Assembly (NCBI GenBank): GCA_900553285.1
Contig: USCX01000034.1
Location: forward strand, 1 to 12,707
DNA: 12,707 bases
Source of the DNA: an uncultured Prevotella sp.
GTDB taxonomy: Bacteria; Bacteroidota; Bacteroidia; Bacteroidales; Bacteroidaceae
Direction: 5' to 3'
The notes below the pieces were generated by a model, which saw only the letters and a list, made by a program, of their open reading frames with translations, was not told the DNA's origin and searched no databases. Positions 1 through 6,651 of this stretch are shown piece by piece (position 1 is the first letter of the stretch; each line of letters begins with the position of its first letter). The position numbers and the translations under genes were made by a program.

Positions 1-1025
1 GCCTGGTCCTGGTAGCCGTCGTCGAGCACGGGCCCGTTGTCGCTGGTGATGATGAGCAGGGTGTTTTCGGCGATGCCGAGCCTGTCGAGGGCGTCAGCGA
101 TGAGCCCGACGGTGTAGTCGAACTGGAGGATGGCCTCCCCGCGCAGTCCCATGGGGCTTTTGCCGCGGAAACGCTCGTGTGGATAGCGCGGCACGTGGAC
201 GTCGTTCGTGCAGAGATACATGAAGAAAGGCTGTTCGGCGCTGGCTTTTTCCTCCATGAAGCGGATGGCTCCTGCGGCGATGGAGTCGGCGATGTCCTCG
301 TCGCGCCAGAGGGCCCGTCCGCCGCCCTTCATGTAGCCGATGCGGCTGATGCCGTTCACGATGCTCTGGTTGTGCCCGTGGTTCGGGCTGGATTTGAGCT
401 TGGTGAGCAGTTCGGGATTGGCGGCCCCGGTGGGCTCGCCGGGGAAGTTCTTGGAATAGCTGACGGAGATGGGTGCCGTGGGGTCGTAGTTCCTGACGCG
501 CCCGTTCTCAATGAAGACGCAGGGCACACGGTCGGCTGTGGCCGCCATGATGTACGAATAGTCAAACCCGATGTCGGCGGGGGTGAGGTCGAGCGTGTTG
601 TTCCAGTCCTGCTGCCCGCTGACGGTGCCGAGGCCGAGATGCCATTTGCCGATGGCCGCCGTGGCGTAGCCTTGGCTCTTGAACATGTCGGCAAGGGTGT
701 ACTGCTCCGGTTTTATGATCATGGCGGCGTCGCCTGCGGCGATGTTGGTGTCAGGCCGCCGGAAGCAGTATTCGCCCGTCAGCAGGGAGTAGCGTGAGGG
801 GGTGCTTGTCGAGGCGCAGGCGTGAGCGTCGGTGAAACGGACGCCGCCCCGTGCGATGCTGTCCACGCGGGGTGTGGCGACTCTTTCGGCCCCATAGCAG
901 GAAAGGTCGCCGTAGCCCAGGTCGTCGGCCACAAGGAGGATGACGTTGGGCCGTTCGGCTGTTTGCCCGAAGGCGGACAATGCCGCTAAGCATCCAAAAC
1001 AGGAGAGTGATAGTGTTTTTCTCAT
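1..1025 (-). CDS. S1-family sulfatase, serine type, exported; C-terminus off the left edge
   Basis: Reading from the ATG at 1025 gives 341 codons open to the window edge. The N-terminus is a signal peptide (MRKTLSL, a hydrophobic stretch, then a likely cut near AFGQ at residues 18-21). Mature sequence starts PNVILLVADDLGYGD, with the metal-binding Asp pair at 34-35. The active-site signature is STPSRYSLLTG at 74-84, so the residue converted to formylglycine is Ser74 rather than Cys. GKWHLG (126-131) and ITSDNG (about 326-331) are further conserved sulfatase motifs for substrate and metal binding. Family enzymes hydrolyse sulfate esters of glycans or aryl compounds in the periplasm or at the surface; Ser-type enzymes need the radical-SAM maturase anSME. 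The substrate cannot be read from the sequence. Family members usually run 450-550 residues, so roughly a third is missing. The gene is strikingly GC-rich compared with the rest of the window. Confidence 0.93.
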   Translation of the reverse strand, partial: MRKTLSLSCFGCLAALSAFGQTAERPNVILLVADDLGYGDLSCYGAERVATPRVDSIARGGVRFTDAHACASTSTPSRYSLLTGEYCFRRPDTNIAAGDAAMIIKPEQYTLADMFKSQGYATAAIGKWHLGLGTVSGQQDWNNTLDLTPADIGFDYSYIMAATADRVPCVFIENGRVRNYDPTAPISVSYSKNFPGEPTGAANPELLTKLKSSPNHGHNQSIVNGISRIGYMKGGGRALWRDEDIADSIAAGAIRFMEEKASAEQPFFMYLCTNDVHVPRYPHERFRGKSPMGLRGEAILQFDYTVGLIADALDRLGIAENTLLIITSDNGPVLDDGYQDQ

Positions 1026-1069
1026 AGTATAAAGGGTATTAGCCGTCAGAAGGAGCGGCAGTTGCGCGA

Positions 1070-1077
1070 CAAAATTA
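1070..1077 (-). promoter_or_regulatory. Bacteroidetes -7 element for the sulfatase gene
   Basis: On the minus strand this reads TAATTTTG, an exact match to TAnnTTTG, 44 bases ahead of the sulfatase ATG. I see no clear TTTG at -33, so the call rests on the -7 box and position. Confidence 0.45.
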
Positions 1078-1137
1078 AGGAAAAATGCGGAAGTGGCCAT
1101 GTCGGGCGAGATGTTTTTGCAAATCGGTAAATGGCTG

Positions 1138-1169
1138 TTTGTACAGGTGGCTCGAATTGTTTATTTTTG
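1138..1169 (+). promoter_or_regulatory. Bacteroidetes sigma-ABfr promoter for ung
   Basis: TTTG at 1138-1141, a 20-base spacer, and TATTTTTG at 1162-1169 match the -33/-7 consensus (TTTG / TAnnTTTG). Transcription would start around 1175, only about 13 bases before the ung ATG, giving a very short leader. This also argues for ATG 1189 over the upstream in-frame ATG at 1093, which would lie outside the transcript. Confidence 0.75.
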
Positions 1170-1188
1170 TAGCCATAACGCTACGAAG

Positions 1189-1851
1189 ATGAATATCAAG
1201 ATAGAGGAAAGCTGGAAGGCGCATCTGCGTGACGAGTTTGACATGCCGTATTTTTCCGATTTGGTCCGGTTCGTTCGGACGGAGTATGCGAAAGGACCGT
1301 GTTACCCTCCCGGAAAACTGATTTTCAATGCTTTCAATCTTTGTCCGTTTGACCGGGTGGAGGTCGTCATTATAGGCCAAGACCCATACCATGAACCTGG
1401 ACAGGCAGAAGGATTGTGCTTCTCTGTGGCCGACGGCGTGCAGTTTCCGCCGTCGTTGCAGAATATCTTTAAGGAGATTCAGGACGACCTTGGGACGCCG
1501 GTGCCTGCGTCAGGCAGTTTGCGGCGGTGGGCGGAACAGGGTGTATTGTTGCTCAATGCCACGCTGACGGTCCGTGCCCATGCTGCCGGTTCGCACCAGG
1601 GACATGGGTGGGAGCAGTTCACCGATGCCGTGATTGCCCGTTTGTCGGCTGAGCGTGAACACCTTGTTTTTATTTTGTGGGGCAGTTATGCCCAGCGGAA
1701 GGGAGCGGTGATAGACCGTGCGCGTCACCTTGTGCTTACGTCGGCGCACCCTTCTCCGCTCTCGGCTTATCGAGGCTTCTTCGGGAATCATCATTTCAGT
1801 ATGGCAAACGACTATCTCGTCCGATGGGGCAAGCAGCCGATTAAATGGTAA
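1189..1851 (+). CDS. ung: Uracil-DNA glycosylase (family 1)
   Basis: A 220-residue protein starting MNIKIEESWK. It removes uracil from DNA, arising by cytosine deamination or dUTP misincorporation, and so starts base-excision repair in the cytoplasm. The catalytic water-activating loop GQDPYH is at 63-68 (Asp65); the uracil-binding stretch LLLNATLTVRAHAAGSH follows in mid-protein; the minor-groove loop HPSPLSAYRGFFG starts at 187. Length is normal for the family (about 220). The ATG at 1189 was chosen because it is the start seen in Bacteroidetes Ung proteins and because the promoter's -7 box lies at 1162-1169; an in-frame ATG at 1093 would add 32 unrelated residues. Its end overlaps the next gene by 7 bases, so the two are probably cotranscribed. 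Confidence 0.97.
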   Translation: MNIKIEESWKAHLRDEFDMPYFSDLVRFVRTEYAKGPCYPPGKLIFNAFNLCPFDRVEVVIIGQDPYHEPGQAEGLCFSVADGVQFPPSLQNIFKEIQDDLGTPVPASGSLRRWAEQGVLLLNATLTVRAHAAGSHQGHGWEQFTDAVIARLSAEREHLVFILWGSYAQRKGAVIDRARHLVLTSAHPSPLSAYRGFFGNHHFSMANDYLVRWGKQPIKW

Positions 1852-2459
1852 GAAGTATGGAAAAACAAATGCCGTCGATGATACAGGTGGGCGACGTCAT
1901 CGTGTCCACCGAGTGCTTGACCGAGTGCTTCTGTTGTGACTTGGACGCGTGCCGTGGTGTCTGTTGCATAGAAGGTGACGCGGGCGCTCCTGTGACGCTT
2001 GAAGAAGTCGGCGAACTGGAAAACGTGTTGGCAAACGTGTGGCCTGAGCTTAGCGAAGCCGCCCACGCCGTGATTGACAGGCAGGGCGTAGCTTATACGG
2101 ACAGTGAGGGTGATTTAGTGACCAGTATTGTCGGAGGAAAAGACTGCGTGTTCACTTGTTATGAGGGCGGGTGCTGTCTTTGTGCGACTGAGCGCGTGTT
2201 CAGGAAGGGCGAGACTGCATGGTGTAAGCCGGTTTCATGTGCTCTTTATCCTATACGTGAGAAGCGGCTGAGTAACGGCTTGCCCGCTTTGAGTTATCAT
2301 AAGTGGGATATCTGTGAGGCTGCCGTAAGGAAGGGGCGTGAACTGAATCTTCCGCTTTATCGTTTTTTGCGCGAGCCTCTCCAACGGCGTTTTGGCCAAA
2401 GTTGGTATGCAGAACTCTGCGAGGTTGCCGAAGCGTTGAAGCAGCAGGGATACATTTAA
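1845..2459 (+). CDS. DUF3109 family Cys-rich protein
   Basis: A 204-residue cytoplasmic protein, small and rich in clustered cysteines: ECFCCDLDACRGVCCIEGDAG near residues 27-47, DCVFTCYEGGCCLCA in the middle, then WCKPVSCALYPI and WDIC. These match DUF3109, a family related to the YkgJ-type zinc/iron-binding cluster proteins and common in Bacteroidetes. The biochemical role is not established; metal binding is inferred from the Cys pattern. The first ATG (1845) overlaps the ung stop by 7 bases, but in-frame ATGs at 1857, 1869 and 1878 are equally possible; family members typically start at the M-I-Q of 1878. The overlap with ung suggests translational coupling. A strong terminator follows 17 bases after the stop. 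Confidence 0.85.
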   Translation: MVRSMEKQMPSMIQVGDVIVSTECLTECFCCDLDACRGVCCIEGDAGAPVTLEEVGELENVLANVWPELSEAAHAVIDRQGVAYTDSEGDLVTSIVGGKDCVFTCYEGGCCLCATERVFRKGETAWCKPVSCALYPIREKRLSNGLPALSYHKWDICEAAVRKGRELNLPLYRFLREPLQRRFGQSWYAELCEVAEALKQQGYI

Positions 2460-2476
2460 TAAACAGGAGATACTAT

Positions 2477-2536
2477 TTTGCCGCGAAGAGAGCAGGGATA
2501 TGACATCCTGTTGTTCTTTTCGCGGCAAAGTTTTTT
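2477..2536 (+). terminator. Rho-independent terminator of the ung-DUF3109 unit
   Basis: TTTGCCGCGAA (2477-2487) pairs perfectly with TTCGCGGCAAA (2519-2529), and the interior (AGCAGG/CCTGTT region) can extend the stem. GTTTTTT follows directly on the plus strand. It sits between convergent genes; the minus strand lacks a good T-run after the hairpin, so termination of manC here is less certain. Confidence 0.85.
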
Positions 2537-2553
2537 CCTTTCTCCGAGGTTTG

Positions 2554-3645
2554 CTAAACGTATTTTTCGCCTATTTTCAGTTGTGCCTCGTTCATCATGT
2601 GTCTGACGCGTGCCGGGTCGTCATTTTTGCAGATGACAAGGACTTTTCCTTCCTGTGCGACGAGATAGCCTTCGAGCCCCTGAATGACAGCTACCATATC
2701 GTCAGGAATACTGATAAGGTTTTCGCTGCTTCCGGAGAATAAGACCTGGGCATGAGTGATGACCGCGTTCTTGTCGGCGTCTTTGTGCTCAGTAAGGTAT
2801 AGTTCAGGCCAGCATCCGATGTCGGCCCAGCCAAAGTCGCATTTCTGAACGAAAACATCGTTACACCGTTCAAGAATACATAAGTCAAGAGACAGGTACG
2901 AGGCAGACGGGTAGTATCTCTCCAGCCAGTACGCCTCTTTCTCCGGGCTGTATTCTCCTTTTTGAATACAGTCGAGCAGCAGCGGTGCCGTGGAGGAAAA
3001 TTGTGAAATGCGCGGCAGAAGGGTTTTTAGATTCCATAAGAACAACCCCGTGTTCCATAGGAATTCCCCGCTGTCGACAAACATCTGGGCGAAATGCGCG
3101 TCAGGCTTCTCTGAGAATGCTTTTACATGTGCGTAGCCCGTGTGGTCGTGTTCCTCGCCCATCTGAATATAACCGTAGCCCGTGTTTGGCGTAGTAGCCG
3201 GTACGCCCAGAGCAAGGAATCCGTCGTGATGTGCCACAAAGTCAAATCCTCTTTCGATGTCTTGCTTGAAGCGATCCTCATGAACGACGTACTGGTCTGT
3301 AGGCGAGACGATGATGTTAGCCTGGGGGTTCAAGGCGGCTATGTGGCATGCAGCCCACGCCACTGCCGGTGCGGTAGAAAGTTGTACAGGTTCGGCCAGA
3401 ATGTGGGCGTCGTCGACCTCCGGGAGTTGTTCTTTCACCCAGTGCTTGTAGTCTGCAAACGTCGAGATGAAGATGTGGTCGTGAGGAAGGAAGGATGCAA
3501 AACGGTCGAACGTTTGTTGAAGCAACGTACGTCCTGTGCCGAAGAAATCTAGAAACTGTTTGGGTTTTCGATTGATGCTGCGCGGCCAGAGGCGTCGTCC
3601 GATTCCTCCGGCCAAGATGACACAATAGTCGTTTTGGCGTATCAT
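2554..3645 (-). CDS. manC: Mannose-1-phosphate guanylyltransferase (GDP-mannose synthesis)
   Basis: A 363-residue nucleotidyltransferase that makes GDP-mannose from mannose-1-phosphate and GTP, feeding capsule, O-antigen, glycoprotein and fucose pathways. Seen: the nucleotide-binding signature LAGGIGRRLWPRS at 11-23, PKQFLDFFG at 28-36, the Asp motif SPTDQYV, NTGYGYIQ, the product-binding FSEKP, and FLWNTGLFLWN. The end (VICKNDDPARVRHMMNEAQ) is typical of the short Bacteroidetes form, which lacks the phosphomannose isomerase domain of bifunctional ManC/AlgA. I chose ATG 3645, because an extension to a TTG at 3669 adds eight residues before the conserved start. A weak -7 candidate TATCTTAG lies at 3672-3679 on this strand. 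The gene stands alone, convergent to the DUF3109 gene and divergent from tRNA-Leu. It is somewhat diverged from the Bacteroides housekeeping form I know. Confidence 0.93.
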   Translation of the reverse strand: MIRQNDYCVILAGGIGRRLWPRSINRKPKQFLDFFGTGRTLLQQTFDRFASFLPHDHIFISTFADYKHWVKEQLPEVDDAHILAEPVQLSTAPAVAWAACHIAALNPQANIIVSPTDQYVVHEDRFKQDIERGFDFVAHHDGFLALGVPATTPNTGYGYIQMGEEHDHTGYAHVKAFSEKPDAHFAQMFVDSGEFLWNTGLFLWNLKTLLPRISQFSSTAPLLLDCIQKGEYSPEKEAYWLERYYPSASYLSLDLCILERCNDVFVQKCDFGWADIGCWPELYLTEHKDADKNAVITHAQVLFSGSSENLISIPDDMVAVIQGLEGYLVAQEGKVLVICKNDDPARVRHMMNEAQLKIGEKYV

Positions 3646-3749
3646 AGTCGTGTTCGTTGATAATGGCAAGGCTAAGATAATGAATAAACGGCTTTGAGGG
3701 GTGACACAAACGGAAAAAGAACAAAAAATTAAGTTTTTCCTGCATCTTC

Positions 3750-3780
3750 TTGGCGCAAATGAAAAAAAAGTCTATCTTTG
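3750..3780 (+). promoter_or_regulatory. Promoter of tRNA-Leu
   Basis: TTGG at 3750-3753 and TATCTTTG at 3773-3780 give TTG-N20-TAnnTTTG, a good Bacteroidetes housekeeping promoter. The start would be near 3787, about 20 bases ahead of the mature tRNA 5' end. Confidence 0.7.
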
Positions 3781-3807
3781 CACCGCCTTTAGTTACGAAG
3801 GTCAGAG

Positions 3808-3889
3808 GCCCAGATGGCGGAATCGGTAGACGCGCTGGTCTCAAACACCAGTGGGGAAACCCGTGCCGGTTCGACCCCGGCTCTGGGTA
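3808..3889 (+). tRNA. tRNA-Leu (anticodon CAA)
   Basis: A class II tRNA folds cleanly: acceptor stem GCCCAGA (3808-3814) with TCTGGGT (3882-3888, one G-U pair) and discriminator A3889; anticodon stem CTGGT/ACCAG around loop CTCAAAC, giving anticodon CAA (reads UUG, Leu); a long variable arm (TGGGGAAACCCGT); and a T arm containing GGTTCGACCCC. CCA is not encoded. tRNA-Leu 3' ends are known attachment sites for NBU1-type elements in Bacteroides, which matters because mobile-element debris follows immediately. Confidence 0.95.
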
Positions 3890-3891
3890 CT

Positions 3892-3935
3892 AATAATCCC
3901 TGATAATCGGCTGATTATCAGGGATTATTCTTTTT
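3892..3935 (+). terminator. Terminator of tRNA-Leu
   Basis: AATAATCCCTGATAAT (3892-3907) and ATTATCAGGGATTATT (3914-3929) are perfectly complementary over 16 bp around a six-base loop, followed by CTTTTT. It begins two bases after the tRNA discriminator. If an element had integrated at the tRNA 3' end this hairpin would be element-derived; if it is the native host terminator, the element boundary must lie further right. Confidence 0.88.
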
Positions 3936-4063
3936 ACCGGGCGTACTAAAAGTGTACTTCCTGACGAAAAGAAGAAGAACGTGTAATTACGTGTTTTCAG
4001 CATCCTATATTTATATTTTTATTAACGCAAATGCTGCATATTTCTTCCTTTCTCCTACTTTTG

Positions 4064-4098
4064 TTTGCTCTGAAAACGGTATACATCCCTTATCTTTG
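4064..4098 (+). promoter_or_regulatory. Promoter ahead of the 304-residue element gene
   Basis: TATCTTTG at 4091-4098 is an exact TAnnTTTG box; TTTG at 4064-4067 is the best -33 candidate, with a slightly long 23-base spacer. The start would be near 4105, giving a leader of about 20-25 bases before the ATG. Confidence 0.6.
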
Positions 4099-4123
4099 TA
4101 GCCCAAACCGATTTTAATGCACA

Positions 4124-5038
4124 ATGTATATGGAAGATTTCAGAGAAACCAACTTCAAAAAGATACAGCAGTTACTTGATAAATGTGTTGCCCATGAATA
4201 CGGGATGAGAACCAATGCGCTTGCCTTAAAACGTGAATACTTGACGGAAGCGCAAATGAAAGACTACATCCGGCAAGAAATCTTCAATGTGACCGAGAAC
4301 CTTGTATTCCTATGCCAAAAGAACCGTGCCTTGCACAATATGCGTTTTGACATACTGATGCCGGACTTCCTTTGGGAAAGCGGTTTCTTCGAAAATCTCT
4401 CTCTTGACGAGCGGAAAAAATATATTTCGTTCCAATGTTCTTCTTTTGATATGGACAAATACCTGCAATCTTCCACGTGCTATGATGAGCAGCTTCCGTT
4501 CTTTTCTTTCATTGTGCGCCTTGTCATGCAGACCCAATATCTGGAATACCTCCAACAACTGGAGAACGCCAGTCATGCCCCTGTTCCTTTGGATGAGAAA
4601 TCAGAAGAACAGCCAAAAGAAGAAGAGAAGGCACAGCCTGAGCCGACCAAGATAGTCGGGAAATCCAATCCATTCAAATCAGTCCTTACAACGCAACAAA
4701 TCAAACTGTTGGTCGAATGTATCAACGAAGCGCACATATTCACCACGACAATCACCCCGAAAATCCTTTCGGACTTCTTCGCCTGCAAACTGAACGGGGT
4801 ATTGAAGTCCAACAACAACCGCTTGCTGGCTTATCTGATGATGCAGCTTAGCTGCTACAACTATATCGCTTATGAGTGGCAGTCCGTCATAGCCAACAAC
4901 AAGCTGGTACTTGCCAAGATAAAAGACAAATACCTCACACGCAGCGACTTGTCGAGCGCGACAGACAACGTGAAGTGCATCTACCCGAAAGGATACGAAA
5001 TCATAGACAAATACATCAAGCAACTGCAAAAAGGTTGA
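4124..5038 (+). CDS. Uncharacterised element protein, 304 residues
   Basis: I do not recognise a named function. The protein is cytoplasmic (no signal or membrane segment) and has two parts: a mostly helical N-terminal region (about 1-150), a charged Glu/Pro/Lys-rich linker (about 153-180), and a compact C-terminal region (about 181-304) beginning NPFKSVLTTQQIKLLVECIN and ending KGYEIIDKYIKQLQKG. Proteins of this kind accompany integrases and excisionase-like genes in Bacteroidales elements, so a role in integration, excision or element regulation is an inference from position. ATG 4124 and ATG 4130 are two codons apart and equally plausible. It is the longest intact gene of the remnant and has its own promoter. 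Confidence 0.75.
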   Translation: MYMEDFRETNFKKIQQLLDKCVAHEYGMRTNALALKREYLTEAQMKDYIRQEIFNVTENLVFLCQKNRALHNMRFDILMPDFLWESGFFENLSLDERKKYISFQCSSFDMDKYLQSSTCYDEQLPFFSFIVRLVMQTQYLEYLQQLENASHAPVPLDEKSEEQPKEEEKAQPEPTKIVGKSNPFKSVLTTQQIKLLVECINEAHIFTTTITPKILSDFFACKLNGVLKSNNNRLLAYLMMQLSCYNYIAYEWQSVIANNKLVLAKIKDKYLTRSDLSSATDNVKCIYPKGYEIIDKYIKQLQKG

Positions 5039-5090
5039 GCATAGTCTGAGCGGTCAAACAAAGCTCAATTAGACTTCATTTCCAAGCCTT

Positions 5091-5098
5091 TAACTTTG
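5091..5098 (+). promoter_or_regulatory. -7 box ahead of the HTH gene
   Basis: TAACTTTG exactly matches TAnnTTTG. No good -33 TTTG is visible at the right distance. Transcription from here would give a leader of roughly 170 bases before ATG 5273. Confidence 0.5.
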
Positions 5099-5152
5099 CC
5101 CCCCGTTAACAAAACGATGCGGCATGTCGGCATAGGTCAAAACAAAAATATT

Positions 5153-5172
5153 TCACGTGAGTTACCCGTAAC
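5153..5172 (+). promoter_or_regulatory. Two abutting palindromes in the HTH gene leader
   Basis: TCACGTGA (5153-5160) is a perfect 8-bp palindrome and is immediately followed by GTTACCCGTAAC (5161-5172), a 5-bp inverted repeat around CC. An additional pair, TCGGCAT (5127-5133) and ATGCCGA (5195-5201), brackets both, and CGGCAT is also directly repeated at 5120 and 5128. The layout fits binding sites for a regulator or recombination directionality protein, perhaps the HTH product itself; this is inference. Confidence 0.4.
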
Positions 5173-5272
5173 TTATGTGTTGATGTTTTGGAGGATGCCG
5201 ATTTTTGCTCCATCAAAAATAAAACGAGGGTGCGCACCTTCATATTATTTCACCAAAAAAGTTTCAAGCAAT

Positions 5273-5560
5273 ATGGAAAAAACTTTGGAAATGCGAGTGG
5301 AAGAACTCGAAAGAATGTTGTTCCTAACCAAGAACGTGCTTAGCTTTGATGAAGCGAGCACATTCCTCAACCTGTCCAAAAGTTACCTTTACAAGCTGAC
5401 TTCGGGCAATCTGATTCCCCATTACAAGCCGCAGGGGAAGATGCTTTATTTTGAGAAGTCCGAACTGGAAGCATGGCTCCGCCAGAATCCGGTGAAGACC
5501 AAGATGCAGATAAAGCAGGAAGTGCAGAAGTATATCCTCAACCGTCCCTTAAAGAAGTAA
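5273..5560 (+). CDS. Excisionase-like helix-turn-helix protein
   Basis: A 95-residue DNA-binding protein. Residues 22-50 (VLSFDEASTFLNLSKSYLYKL...) form the winged HTH of the MerR-like/HTH_17 'excisionase family', and YKPQGKMLYFEKSELEAWL (51-69) is the wing with its characteristic aromatic and E-x-W-L end. A short Lys-rich tail follows. In NBU- and CTn-type elements small proteins of this family support excision or control adjacent genes. ATG 5273 was chosen because an extension to 5096 would add 59 residues of unlikely sequence lying over the putative leader. It is six bases upstream of the ATPase reading frame, so the two formed an operon. No lesions are visible. Confidence 0.85.
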   Translation: MEKTLEMRVEELERMLFLTKNVLSFDEASTFLNLSKSYLYKLTSGNLIPHYKPQGKMLYFEKSELEAWLRQNPVKTKMQIKQEVQKYILNRPLKK

Positions 5561-5566
5561 AAGCCT

Positions 5567-6641
5567 ATGGAATGCAAGAAGAACACAGAGGCTAAACGGG
5601 ACGCCATCATGAAGAAAGAGGATTTTGCTTCCCTTTGGAAAAGCATCCGCCTGAAAGTGACGGACACTTACGACGTGCCGCCCGAAATCCTTTGGGTAAA
5701 CGGCTCCACCATCGGGACGCTGGGCAACTTCAGCGCATCCACGGGCAAGGCGAAAAGCAAGAAGACGTTCAACATCTCCGCCATCGTTGCGGCGGCACTG
5801 ACCAATGACGAGGTGCTGCACTATTCGGCGTGCCTGCCCCCGGACAAACGGAAAATCCTATATGTGGACACCGAACAGAGCAGGTACCATTGCCACAAGG
5901 TGATGGAACGCATCCTGCGGCTTGCCGGGCTGCCGACTGACCAGGACAGGGATGACTTTGTTTTCATCGTGCTCAGGGAACAGACCCCTGACATGCGGAA
6001 GCGGATTATCGAGTATATGCTGGAGAACATGCCCGAAGTGGGGCTGCTCATCATTGACGGCATCCGTGACCTGATGTATGACATCAACAGCCCCAGCGAA
6101 TCGACCGACCTGATTAACCTGCTCATGCGCTGATCAAGCGGATACAACCTGCACATTCATACCGTGCTGCATCTGAACAAGGGGGATGACAATACGAGGG
6201 AACATATCGGCTACGGAACTGAACAACAAGGCGGAAACCGTCCTGCAAATAACCAAGAGCACGCAGGACGAGAACATCAGCGAGGTAAAGGCGATGCACA
6301 TACGTGACCGGGACTTCGAGCCTTTCGCCTTCCGCATCAACGACAGCGCATTGCCCGAAGTCGTGGACGGCTATGTATTCCAGCAGCCCAAGCAGGAAAA
6401 AAGTTTCCCGCTTACGGAACTGACTGAACAGCAGCACCGCACGGCGTTGGAAAACGGTTTCGGCAAGCGCACCGTGTAGGGCTATTCCAACGTCATACAG
6501 GCGTTGAAGCAGGGCTATGCGAGCATCGGCTACGAGCGTGGGCGCAATGTCCTTGTGGCGCTGAACAAGTTCCTCGTGAACAAGCGCATGATTGTGAAGG
6601 AGGGCAAGGGCTACCGCTACAATCCCGATTTCCATTATTAA
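5567..6641 (+). pseudogene. RepA-like AAA ATPase/helicase of the element, inactivated by three lesions
   Basis: The intact ancestor would be about 357 residues. The first 188 codons read MECKKNTEAK..., with an unusual P-loop GKAKSKKT at 60-67 (Lys where Walker A normally has the second Gly) and Walker B LLIIDG around 160-165, typical of RecA-fold RepA-like ATPases that pair with a primase in Bacteroidales elements. Lesions: TGA at 6131-6133 where the frame continues as SSGYNLHIHTVLHLNKGDDN, best explained as a Trp codon TGG changed to TGA; one extra base near 6212, after which the other frame continues TELNNKAETVLQITK; and TAG at 6477-6479 between GKRTV and GYSNVIQALKQGY, consistent with CAG to TAG. 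The C-terminus (GRNVLVALNKFLVNKRM...YNPDFHY) ends at TAA 6639-6641. A start at ATG 5597 (MKKEDF) is also possible. Confidence 0.85.
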
Positions 6642-6651
6642 ATGTCGGTTT

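Noticed and set aside
177..797. Long plus-strand open frame opposite the sulfatase gene
   Set aside because: It is a GC-rich antisense shadow; the minus frame carries the signal peptide and all sulfatase motifs.
1093..1188. In-frame upstream extension of ung by 32 codons
   Set aside because: It contains the ung promoter boxes (1138-1169), and its residues do not resemble any Ung N-terminus; ATG 1189 gives the standard protein.
3127..3552. Plus-strand open frame inside manC
   Set aside because: It is antisense to a well-supported ManC protein and has no recognisable features.
3950..4010. Possible vestige of an integrase N-terminus (KVYFLTKRRRT)
   Set aside because: Eleven residues with no ATG in context and no continuing similarity; too short to distinguish from chance.
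5096..5272. 59-codon N-terminal extension of the HTH protein
   Set aside because: The sequence overlaps the palindromic leader, starts inside the -7 box region, and is not typical of excisionase-family proteins, which start just before the HTH.
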